Source: an uncultured Ruaniaceae bacterium (GTDB lineage: Bacteria > Actinomycetota > Actinomycetes > Actinomycetales > Beutenbergiaceae). Taken from it: a stretch of 6,692 nucleotides of DNA. Both the position numbers and the translations under genes were made by a program. The stretch is taken from positions 1-6,692 of the forward strand of contig CALKWS010000286.1 of NCBI GenBank assembly GCA_938004115.1, read 5' to 3'. Within the stretch, counting starts at the first letter, position 1; each line of letters begins with the position of its first letter. Positions 1-6,312 of the stretch are shown one piece after another. The notes below the pieces were generated by a model that was given only the letters and a program-made list of their open reading frames with translations, was not told the DNA's origin and searched no databases.

Positions 1-899
1 TCACCATGCTGCCCAAGTCGGTGAACAACCCGTACTTCGAGACCTCCTCGGAGGGCGCGGAGGCCGTGGTCACCGAACTCGGCGGCACCTATGAGTACAC
101 CGGGCCCTCCGACGCCTCGGCCTCCTCCCAGGTGAGTTACATCAACACCCTGTCCCAACAAGGGGTGGACGCCATCCTGCTGTCGGCCAACGACCCCAAC
201 GCGCTGTGCTCCTCCCTGGACCAGGCCAGCGCCGGGGGAGCGGCGATCATCACCTTCGACTCCGACGTCGACCCCTCCTGCCGCGACTTGTTCGTCAGCC
301 AGGTGGACGGCGACGAGGTTGGCAAGGCGCTGATCGAGATGGCCGCCGAACAGGCCGACGGCGAGGGCCAGATCGCGGTGCTCTCGGCGACCGCCAACGC
401 GGCGAACCAGAACGCCTGGATCGCCGTGATGGAGGACGAACTGGAGAACAACCCCGACTACGCCGACCTCGAGCTCGTCGCCACCGTCTACGGCGACGAC
501 GAGGATGAGAAGTCCTTCGCCGAGACCCAGGGTCTGCTCCAGGCCCACCCGGACCTGAAGGTCATCGTGGCCCCCACCACCGTGGGAATCCTCGCCGCCG
601 CCCGCTACGTGCAGGGCTCGGACTACGACGTCGCCGTGACCGGACTGGGCACCCCGAACGACATGCGCGAGTACGTCAACGACGGCACCGTCACCGAATT
701 CGCGCTGTGGGACCCGGGCGCACTGGGTGAACTGGCCGCCTATACCGGGGCCGCCTTCGCCTCCGGCATCATCAGCGGGGAGGGCGATACCTTCACCGCC
801 GGTGACCTCGGGGAGTACACCGTGGGCCCGGAGGGCGTGATCATCCTCGGCCCGCCCACCCGGTTCAACGCCGACAACATCGACGACTTCAACTTCTGA
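1..899 (+). CDS. rhaS: Rhamnose ABC transporter substrate-binding protein, 3' part (N-terminus outside window)
   Basis: This is the C-terminal roughly 298 residues of a type-1 periplasmic-binding-fold sugar receptor (the RbsB/LacI-like Peripla_BP_4 group). It would capture L-rhamnose outside the membrane and deliver it to an ABC importer. The reading frame is open from base 1, so the start, the expected lipoprotein signal and the first beta strand are missing. Numbering from the ATG at 6, visible family features are KSVNNPYF (residues 4-11) after the first strand, the ITFDSD segment (D85, D87) at the inter-domain cleft, the LGTPNDM segment, and WDPG around D236, typical of rhamnose/autoinducer-2-type receptors. 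Two cysteines flank the cleft segment and could pair. The stop overlaps the rhaM start by one base. Rhamnose specificity is inferred mainly from linkage to rhaM, rhaI, rhaEW and rhaB; the fold assignment is firmer than the substrate. Transporter ATPase and permease genes probably lie upstream. Confidence 0.87.
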   Translation, partial: TMLPKSVNNPYFETSSEGAEAVVTELGGTYEYTGPSDASASSQVSYINTLSQQGVDAILLSANDPNALCSSLDQASAGGAAIITFDSDVDPSCRDLFVSQVDGDEVGKALIEMAAEQADGEGQIAVLSATANAANQNAWIAVMEDELENNPDYADLELVATVYGDDEDEKSFAETQGLLQAHPDLKVIVAPTTVGILAAARYVQGSDYDVAVTGLGTPNDMREYVNDGTVTEFALWDPGALGELAAYTGAAFASGIISGEGDTFTAGDLGEYTVGPEGVIILGPPTRFNADNIDDFNF

Positions 900-1249
900 T
901 GACCATGCGCCGCTATTGCCTCCTTGCCCGCATCAAACCCGACCGCGCGGAGGAGTATCGCGCCAGGCACGCCGCCGTGTGGCCGGAGATGCTGCAAGCA
1001 CTGCACGAGGCGGGGTGGCGCAACTACTCCCTGTTCCTGGCACCGGACGGGCTGCTCATCGGCTACGTGGAGAGCGAGGACCTGGACGCCGCCCAGCGGG
1101 CGATGGCCGCCACCGCGGTCAACGCCCGCTGGCAGGCGGAGATGGCCGAGTTCTTCGTGTCCGATCACCGGCGACCCGATGAGCAGTTCGTCCAACTCGA
1201 TGAAGTGTTCAACCTCGAGGATCAACGACAGAAAGTTGGCCTGACATGA
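899..1249 (+). CDS. rhaM: L-rhamnose mutarotase
   Basis: This 116-residue protein belongs to the RhaM/RhaU family of small cytoplasmic ferredoxin-like dimers that interconvert alpha and beta anomers of L-rhamnose, supplying the form used by the isomerase. Compared from memory with E. coli RhaM (104 aa), it keeps the signature RxRHxxVWPE: His24 aligns with the E. coli catalytic His22, followed by W28-P29-E30. NYSLFL matches the E. coli NYAIYL strand, and the C-terminal LDEVFNL matches LQEVFYL. E. coli has a Trp pair in its ARW-like segment; only one Trp is present here. The ATG at 899 shares its A with the rhaS stop (TGATG), and no clear Shine-Dalgarno is visible, so translation is probably coupled. 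An ATG two codons later (905) is an equally possible start. The stop overlaps the rhaI ATG by four bases (ATGA). Confidence 0.93.
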   Translation: MTMRRYCLLARIKPDRAEEYRARHAAVWPEMLQALHEAGWRNYSLFLAPDGLLIGYVESEDLDAAQRAMAATAVNARWQAEMAEFFVSDHRRPDEQFVQLDEVFNLEDQRQKVGLT

Positions 1250-2433
1250 CAGCCGCGACGCCGGCCCCGCTCGCCGCCTCCGAGCCGCTCACCGCGCTGG
1301 GTGATCTGGAGATCGAACTGCCCTCCTGGGCGTTCGCCAACTCCGGTACCCGGTTCAAGGTGTTCCCCCAGCCCGGGGTGCCGCGCGACCCGTACGAGAA
1401 GATCGCCGACGCCGCCCAGGTGCACGCCCACACCGGCGGTGCCCCGATCGTCGCCCTGCACATTCCCTGGGACACCGTGGACGACTACGCCCACCTGCGC
1501 CGCTACGCCGAGGACCACGGCATGCGGCTGGGCACCATCAACTCCAACACCTTCCAGGACGAGGCCTACAAGTTCGGCTCCCTGGCCGCCACCGACCCCC
1601 GGGCCCGCCGCCAGGCGATCGACCACCACCTGCGGTGCCTAGAGATCATGACCGCCACCGGCTCCCGGGACCTGAAGATCTGGCTCGCCGACGGCACGAA
1701 CTACCCCGGCCAGGGCGACCTGCGCGCCCGCCAGGACGTGCTCGCCGAGTCCCTCGCCGAGATCTACGCCCAACTCGCCCCCGACCAGCGCCTGGTGCTG
1801 GAGTACAAGTTCTTCGAGCCGGCGTTCTACCACACCGACGTCCCGGACTGGGGCACCGCCTACACCCAGGTCGCCGCACTCGGGGAGCAGGCCGTGGTCT
1901 GCCTGGACACCGGCCACCACGCCCCCGGCACGAACATCGAGTTCATCGTCATGCAACTCCTGCGCCTGGGCCGGCTGGGCGCGTTCGACTTCAACTCCCG
2001 GTTCTACGCCGACGACGACCTGATCGTCGGCGCCGCTGACCCGTTCCAACTCTTCCGGATCATGGTCGAGGTGGCCCGCGGCGGCGGCCTGGGCCCGGAT
2101 TCCACGGTGGCCTTCATGCTGGACCAGTGCCACAACATCGAGGCGAAGATCCCCGGGCAGATCCGCTCGGTGCTCAACGTGCAGGAGTCGGTCCTCAAGG
2201 CCCTGCAGATCGACCACACCGCGCTCGCCCGGGCCCAGGCGGACAACGACGTACTGGCCGCCCACACCATCCTCATGGACGCGTTCTGGACCGATGTGCG
2301 CCCGGCGCTGGCCCAGTGGCGCACCGACCGTGGCCTGCCAGAGGACCCGATGGCCACCTTCGCCGCCAGCGGCTACCTGGACAAGATCGCCGCCGAGCGC
2401 GTCGGCGGCACCCAGGCCGGCTGGGGCGCCTAA
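1246..2433 (+). CDS. rhaI: L-rhamnose isomerase (RhaI-type)
   Basis: This 395-residue TIM-barrel enzyme should isomerise L-rhamnose to L-rhamnulose in the cytoplasm using two divalent metals. It resembles the Pseudomonas stutzeri/Gram-positive RhaI group rather than E. coli RhaA. Inferred metal residues are E186 (LEYKFFEP), D221 and H224 (CLDTGHH) and D293 (MLDQCHN). Spacing matches the P. stutzeri ligands E219, D254 and D327 as I recall them (35 residues between the first two; the last is off by one). The FDFNSRFYADDDL segment carries D248 where P. stutzeri has metal ligand H281, which may be a subfamily feature. WADGTNYPGQ (around 151-160) is another family motif. The ATG overlaps the end of rhaM (ATGA), with only a weak purine stretch upstream, suggesting coupling. 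The reading frame is intact and ends at TAA 2431-2433, followed by an unusual 97-base spacer. Confidence 0.94.
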   Translation: MTAATPAPLAASEPLTALGDLEIELPSWAFANSGTRFKVFPQPGVPRDPYEKIADAAQVHAHTGGAPIVALHIPWDTVDDYAHLRRYAEDHGMRLGTINSNTFQDEAYKFGSLAATDPRARRQAIDHHLRCLEIMTATGSRDLKIWLADGTNYPGQGDLRARQDVLAESLAEIYAQLAPDQRLVLEYKFFEPAFYHTDVPDWGTAYTQVAALGEQAVVCLDTGHHAPGTNIEFIVMQLLRLGRLGAFDFNSRFYADDDLIVGAADPFQLFRIMVEVARGGGLGPDSTVAFMLDQCHNIEAKIPGQIRSVLNVQESVLKALQIDHTALARAQADNDVLAAHTILMDAFWTDVRPALAQWRTDRGLPEDPMATFAASGYLDKIAAERVGGTQAGWGA

Positions 2434-2530
2434 CCCACCAACCGCCCGCGCGACCACCCCAAGAGGCGCACAACCCCCAGCCACCCAAGCCCGCTCGAAC
2501 CCACCCGCACCCACATCCTGGAGACCTGAG
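2434..2530 (+). other. C-rich, T-depleted spacer between rhaI and rhaEW
   Basis: This is the only real gap inside the rha operon. By hand count it holds 51 C, 24 A, 18 G and 4 T. Outside the ribosome-binding region at its 3' end, G is scarce. No strong hairpin or promoter was found. The single-stranded, C-rich and G-poor character resembles Rho loading sites in general form, but no function is shown. Reading frames that cross it have no recognisable protein content. Confidence 0.6.
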
Positions 2531-2533
2531 TTG
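2520..2533 (+). promoter_or_regulatory. Ribosome-binding site and TTG start of rhaEW
   Basis: GGAG at 2520-2523 lies seven bases before TTG at 2531-2533. This decides the start of rhaEW. The frame stays open upstream into rhaI, but the spacer has no in-frame ATG, GTG or TTG, and the next in-frame ATG (2786) would remove the first part of the aldolase domain. Confidence 0.8.
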
Positions 2534-4579
2534 AGCACCACCTCCGACCTCATCGCCCGTTCCAACCGCCTCGGGGCGGACCCGCGGAACACCAACTACG
2601 CCGGCGGGAACACCTCGGCCAAGGGCACCGCGACGGACCCGGTGACCGGCGGGCCGGTGGAGCTGTGCTGGGTGAAGGGTTCGGGCGGTGACCTGGGCAC
2701 GCTGACCGAGAAGGGTCTGGCGGTGCTGCGGTTGGACCGGGTGCGGGCGCTGGTGGACGTCTACCCCGGGGTGGACCGCGAGGATGAGATGGTCGCCGCG
2801 TTCGACTACTGCCTGCACGGTAAGGGCGGGGCGGCCCCGAGCATCGACACCGCGATGCACGCCCTGGTGGACCTGCCGCACGTGGACCACCTGCACCCCG
2901 ATTCGGGGATCGCGCTGGCCACCGCGGCCGACGGCGAGGCGCTCACCCGCGAGTGCTTCGGCGACCGGGTGGTGTGGGTGCCCTGGCGCCGCCCGGGATT
3001 CCAACTGGGGCTGGACATCGCCGAGATCCAGCGGGCCAACCCGCAGGCGATCGGCTGCATCCTCGGCGGCCATGGCATCACCGCCTGGGGCGCCACCAGC
3101 GAGGAGAGCGAGGCCAACTCCCTGGAGATCATCCGCACCGCCGAGGAGTTCATCGCCGCACGCACCGAGCAACTGGCCGCCCGCGGTGAGCACCCGTTTG
3201 GCCCGGTGGTGCCCGGCCGGGAGGCGCTGCCCGACGACGTACGCCGGGCCCGCGCAGCGGCGCTCGCCCCGGTGATCCGCGGCCTGGCGAGCACCGACCG
3301 CCCGCAGGTGGGGCACTTCACCGATTCGCAGGTGGTGCTGGAGTTCCTCGCCCGGGAGAAACTGCCCGCGCTGGCCGAACTGGGCACCTCCTGCCCGGAC
3401 CACTTCCTGCGCACCAAGGTCAAACCGCTCGTCCTGGACCTGCCGGCGGATGCGCCGCTGGAGGAGGCCGTCGCCCGGTTGCGGGAACTGCATGAGGCCT
3501 ACCGGGAGGACTACGCCGCGTACTACCACCGGCACGCCGAGGAGGATTCCCCGGCGATGCGCGGGGCGGACCCGGCGATCGTGCTGGTGCCCGGGGTGGG
3601 CATGTTCTCCTTCGGTAAGGACAAGCAGACCGCGCGGGTGGCCGGTGAGTTCTACGTCAACGCCATCAACGTGATGCGCGGGGCGGAGGCGATCTCCACC
3701 TACGCCCCGATCGATGAACGGGAGAAGTTCCGGATCGAGTACTGGGCGCTGGAGGAGGCCAAGCTCCAGCGGATGCCCAAGCCCAAACCGCTGGCCACCC
3801 GGATCGCGCTGGTCACCGGCGCCGCCTCCGGGATCGGCAAGGCCATTGCCCAGCGCCTGGCCGCCGAAGGGGCGTGCGTGGTGGTGGCCGACCGCAACCT
3901 GGACGGCGCCGAGCAGGTCGCCACGGAGCTCGGCGGCCCCGATGTGGCCATCGCGGTGGGTGGGGACATCACCGACGAGCGTGCCGTGAGCGCCTGGGTG
4001 GACGCGGCCGCGCTGGCCTTCGGCGGGGTGGACCTGGTGGTGAACAACGCCGGCCTGTCCATCTCCAAACCGTTGCTGCAGACCACCACCGAGGACTGGG
4101 ACCTGCAGCACGATGTGATGGCCCGCGGGTCGTTCCTGGTCTCCCGGGAGGCCGCGCGGGCGATGATCGCCCAGCGCATGGGCGGGGACATCGTCTACAT
4201 CGCCTCCAAGAACGCCCTGTTCGCCGGCCCGAACAACGTGGCCTACGGCGCCACCAAGGCCGACCAGGCCCACCAGGTGCGCCTGCTGGCCGCCGAGCTC
4301 GGTGAACACGGCATCCGCGTCAACGGCATCAACCCCGACGGCGTGGTGCGCGGCTCGGGCATCTTCGCCGGCGGATGGGGCGCCAAACGCGCCGAGGTCT
4401 ACGGCGTGCCCGAGGAGGAACTGGGCGCCTACTACGCCGGACGCACGCTGCTGAAACAAGAGGTGCTCCCCGAGCACGTCGCGGCCGCCGTCTTCGCCCT
4501 CACCGGCCCGGACCTGACGCTGACCACCGGGCTGCACGTGCCCGTCGACTCCGGCGTCCCCGCCGCATTCCTGCGCTGA
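2531..4579 (+). CDS. rhaEW: Bifunctional rhamnulose-1-phosphate aldolase / lactaldehyde dehydrogenase
   Basis: This 682-residue fusion is close in length to Bacillus YuxG-type proteins. The N-terminal part (about 1-410) is a class II aldolase/adducin-type domain expected to split L-rhamnulose 1-phosphate into dihydroxyacetone phosphate and L-lactaldehyde. It shows NYAGGNTSAK, the SIDTAMH segment (D106, H110), the metal-binding HVDHLHP (H120, H122) and GGHG (H181). A long extension with PGVG (354-357) and EYW (403-405) is absent from the shorter E. coli RhaD. The C-terminal part (about 420-682) is a classical short-chain dehydrogenase: TGAASGIG (G430, G434, G436), NNAG (505-508), S559, and Y572xxxK576 with the usual 13-residue Ser-Tyr spacing. 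It should oxidise lactaldehyde to lactate with NAD. The TTG start is fixed by GGAG seven bases upstream. Both active sites look intact. The fusion avoids release of lactaldehyde only by inference. Confidence 0.93.
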   Translation: MSTTSDLIARSNRLGADPRNTNYAGGNTSAKGTATDPVTGGPVELCWVKGSGGDLGTLTEKGLAVLRLDRVRALVDVYPGVDREDEMVAAFDYCLHGKGGAAPSIDTAMHALVDLPHVDHLHPDSGIALATAADGEALTRECFGDRVVWVPWRRPGFQLGLDIAEIQRANPQAIGCILGGHGITAWGATSEESEANSLEIIRTAEEFIAARTEQLAARGEHPFGPVVPGREALPDDVRRARAAALAPVIRGLASTDRPQVGHFTDSQVVLEFLAREKLPALAELGTSCPDHFLRTKVKPLVLDLPADAPLEEAVARLRELHEAYREDYAAYYHRHAEEDSPAMRGADPAIVLVPGVGMFSFGKDKQTARVAGEFYVNAINVMRGAEAISTYAPIDEREKFRIEYWALEEAKLQRMPKPKPLATRIALVTGAASGIGKAIAQRLAAEGACVVVADRNLDGAEQVATELGGPDVAIAVGGDITDERAVSAWVDAAALAFGGVDLVVNNAGLSISKPLLQTTTEDWDLQHDVMARGSFLVSREAARAMIAQRMGGDIVYIASKNALFAGPNNVAYGATKADQAHQVRLLAAELGEHGIRVNGINPDGVVRGSGIFAGGWGAKRAEVYGVPEEELGAYYAGRTLLKQEVLPEHVAAAVFALTGPDLTLTTGLHVPVDSGVPAAFLR

Positions 4580-4583
4580 CCCC

Positions 4584-6167
4584 ATGCCCGGAACCAGCAC
4601 GACCCCGCCCGAGCCGGTCCCCGAGCCCGGACCCCACCAGGCACCCGCCGACCCCGACCGCGCACCGACCGACCCCGACCGCCCAGCGGGCGAGCCGCCG
4701 TCGACCTTCGCCGCCGTGGACCTGGGCGCCTCCGGCGGGAGGGTGATCACCGGCCACCTGAGCGAGGGACGCCTGCACACCGAGGAGGTCGCGCGCTTCC
4801 CCAACGGCCCGGTCGCGGTGCCGACCGGGGAGCGGGAGGTGCTGCACTGGGACGTGCTCCGGCTGTACGCCGAGGTGCTGGACGGCCTGCGGACCGCCAC
4901 CCGCCGGCACGGCCGGCTCACGTCCGTGGGCATCGATTCCTGGGCGGTGGACTACGGACTGCTCGACGACGACGGCGCGCTCCTGGGCAATCCGGTGCAC
5001 TACCGCGATGCCCGCACCGACGGCGTCCCCGAGCAACTCTTCGCCCGCATGCCGGCCGATTGGCTCTACGCCCGCAACGGCCTGCAGGTGCTGCCGTTCA
5101 ACACCATCTTCCAGCTCGCCGCCGCCGGCCCCGCCGCGTTGGGCCGCGCGCACCGGCTGCTGCTGATGCCGGACCTGCTGGGCCACTGGCTGTCCGGGGC
5201 GATGGTCGCCGAGGTCACCAACGCCTCCACCACCGGCTTGCTGGATGTCACCACCCGCACCTGGTCCACCGAGATCCTCTCCGGGTTCGAGGAGGCGTAC
5301 GGCACCGACGTGGCGCGGCTGCTGCCGCCGCTGGTGGAGCCGGGCAGCGTCGTCGGCCACCTGCGGGCCAGCCTCGGCCTGGGCGAACCCGCGCTCGTGG
5401 CGGTGGGTTCCCATGACACCGCCTCGGCGGTCGCGGCCGTGCCGGCCACCACACCGGACTTCGCCTACATCTCCTCGGGCACCTGGTCTCTGGTGGGCGT
5501 GGAACTTCCCGCCCCGGTGCTGTCCGAGGCCAGCCGGCGGGCGAACTTCACCAACGAACTCGGCGCGGGCGGCACGGTGCGGTACCTGCGCAACGTGATG
5601 GGCCTGTGGGTGCTGCAGGAATGCCTGCGGTCCTGGAACGACGATGGGCTCGAGGTGGATCTGCCCGACCTGCTCACCGCCGCCCGGGCCGAACCGGCGC
5701 TGGCCTGCGTGGTGGATATCGACGATCCCGCATTCCTGCCGCCAGGGGACATGCCCACCCGGGTGAGCCGGGCCGCCGAACGCACCGGACAGCAACCCCC
5801 GCGCACGCCACCGGCCATCGCCCGATGCGTGCTGGATTCCCTCGCCCTGGCCTACCGGCGCGCGCTGCGCCAGGCGGTCGAACTCTCCGGCCGGCGGGTC
5901 GAGGTCGTGCACATCGTCGGCGGCGGCTCGCGCAACGAACTGCTCTGCCAGTCGACGGCGGATGCCACCGGACTGCCGGTCGTCGCCGGGCCGGTGGAGG
6001 GCACCGCGACGGGCAACCTGCTGATCCAGGCACAGGCACACGGCGCACTCCCGCCCGGGCTGGGAGCCCTGCGGGATGTGGTGGCCGCCTCGACCAGCAC
6101 CCGACGGTACGAACCCCAAGCGTCCACCGCCGCATGGCAGGCGGCTGAATCGCGGCTGTGGCCTTGA
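4584..6167 (+). CDS. rhaB: Rhamnulokinase (FGGY family)
   Basis: This 527-residue sugar kinase should phosphorylate L-rhamnulose at O1 with ATP in the cytoplasm. It matches E. coli RhaB (489 aa, from memory) throughout: phosphate loop AVDLGASGGR (44-53), IDSWAVDYGLL, NGLQVLPFNT (165-174) near the sugar site, SHDTASA with the inferred catalytic base D278, SSGTW (297-301), MGLW (339-342), and the adenosine-site HIVGGGSRN (GGG 446-448). The first about 40 residues, before the FAAVDLG strand, are rich in Pro, Asp and Thr and not found in E. coli RhaB. They contain a repeated DPDR unit (D23-R26, D30-R33). The ATG at 4584 is four bases after the rhaEW stop, with no evident Shine-Dalgarno; no in-frame ATG, GTG or TTG lies between it and the kinase core, so the extension seems genuine and translation is probably coupled to rhaEW. 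Confidence 0.95.
   Translation: MPGTSTTPPEPVPEPGPHQAPADPDRAPTDPDRPAGEPPSTFAAVDLGASGGRVITGHLSEGRLHTEEVARFPNGPVAVPTGEREVLHWDVLRLYAEVLDGLRTATRRHGRLTSVGIDSWAVDYGLLDDDGALLGNPVHYRDARTDGVPEQLFARMPADWLYARNGLQVLPFNTIFQLAAAGPAALGRAHRLLLMPDLLGHWLSGAMVAEVTNASTTGLLDVTTRTWSTEILSGFEEAYGTDVARLLPPLVEPGSVVGHLRASLGLGEPALVAVGSHDTASAVAAVPATTPDFAYISSGTWSLVGVELPAPVLSEASRRANFTNELGAGGTVRYLRNVMGLWVLQECLRSWNDDGLEVDLPDLLTAARAEPALACVVDIDDPAFLPPGDMPTRVSRAAERTGQQPPRTPPAIARCVLDSLALAYRRALRQAVELSGRRVEVVHIVGGGSRNELLCQSTADATGLPVVAGPVEGTATGNLLIQAQAHGALPPGLGALRDVVAASTSTRRYEPQASTAAWQAAESRLWP
4649..4682 (+). repeat. Two 13-bp direct repeats in the rhaB 5' end
   Basis: CGACCCCGACCGC occurs at 4649-4661 and again at 4670-4682. The 21-base period equals seven codons, so the repeat encodes two DPDR units in frame within the disordered-looking N-terminal extension of RhaB. 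Confidence 0.85.
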
Positions 6168-6183
6168 TCCGTTGCCCGCGGCC

Positions 6184-6201
6184 TCTGACACCACCGTCAG
6201 A
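6184..6201 (+). terminator. Short hairpin after rhaB, possible weak terminator
   Basis: TCTGAC and GTCAGA form a perfect six-base stem around the loop ACCACC, 16 bases after the rhaB stop. There is no T-run after it, so it is not a standard intrinsic terminator. It is placed where the rha operon should end. It could equally be an operator-like site or an RNA 3' end stabiliser. Confidence 0.3.
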
Positions 6202-6212
6202 TGTGTCACATC
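6200..6212. promoter_or_regulatory. 13-bp palindrome GATGTG-T-CACATC, possible operator
   Basis: The arms GATGTG and CACATC are perfect inverted copies around a single T. The site lies between the rha operon and the next gene and overlaps neighbouring inverted repeats at both ends. Its form fits a binding site for a dimeric repressor. No regulator family can be named from it; it lacks the six-base spacer of a CRP site. Confidence 0.35.
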
Positions 6213-6238
6213 CCGGGATCAATGCGGAGAACCCGGGA
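6211..6238. repeat. Inverted repeat TCCCGGG-N14-CCCGGGA
   Basis: Seven-base perfect arms lie at 6211-6217 and 6232-6238. The left arm is also inside a ten-base palindrome ATCCCGGGAT (6210-6219). The two CCCGGG cores are exactly 20 bases apart, close to two helical turns. In RNA it could form a GC-rich stem with a 14-base loop; in DNA it could be a pair of protein-binding sites. No T-run follows, so it is not called a terminator. Confidence 0.4.
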
Positions 6239-6248
6239 CACAAAAGCG

Positions 6249-6254
6249 TAACGT
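6249..6254 (+). promoter_or_regulatory. Candidate -10 element TAACGT for the downstream gene
   Basis: TAACGT fits the actinobacterial TAnnnT pattern and would start transcription near 6261, giving a leader of about 50 bases. No good -35 hexamer is seen 17-18 bases upstream; that position holds GGAGAA. The call rests mainly on position between an operon end and a new gene. Confidence 0.22.
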
Positions 6255-6269
6255 GGGGTCCGGAAGTCG

Positions 6270-6284
6270 CTGGGGGAGACCCAG
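6270..6284 (+). promoter_or_regulatory. Leader hairpin CTGGG-GGAGA-CCCAG
   Basis: A five-base stem (6270-6274 with 6280-6284) presents a GGAG-containing loop, which would be the ribosome-binding site if translation began at ATG 6289. The CCC of the right arm can instead pair as GACCC (6278-6282) with GGGTC (6256-6260). Arms this short are common by chance in GC-rich DNA. Confidence 0.25.
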
Positions 6285-6312
6285 CCCGATGGGGATGGAA
6301 CGGAGTCGGGCA

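Noticed and set aside
1..899. Ribose (RbsB) or autoinducer-2 (LsrB) receptor instead of a rhamnose receptor
   Set aside because: The fold is shared, but the direct one-base overlap with rhamnose mutarotase and the following complete rha pathway favour rhamnose. The alternative is kept only as lower confidence in substrate.
2294..2530. Upstream extension of rhaEW into the end of rhaI
   Set aside because: The frame is open but the extra residues are low-complexity, overlap rhaI by 140 bases, and have no homology I recognise; GGAG-TTG at 2520-2533 explains the start.
2127..2534. Possible small gene of 135 codons on the + strand spanning the rhaI end and the spacer
   Set aside because: Most of it is out of frame inside rhaI; the part over the spacer is Pro/His/Ala-rich, mirroring the C-rich composition, with no ribosome-binding site or motif.
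2273..4933. Very long open frame of 886 codons on the - strand
   Set aside because: It lies antisense to rhaEW and rhaB, which have clear motifs along their full length. Its translation is Gly/Arg/Ala/His-rich without recognisable domains, as expected for an antisense shadow in GC-rich DNA.
4500..6209. Long open frame of 569 codons on the - strand over rhaB
   Set aside because: It is antisense to a fully conserved kinase, with repetitive Gly/Arg/Gln composition and no domain signature.
6200..6212. CRP/FNR-type binding site
   Set aside because: The TGTG and CACA halves are separated by one base, not the spacing of a CRP site, so the family cannot be assigned.
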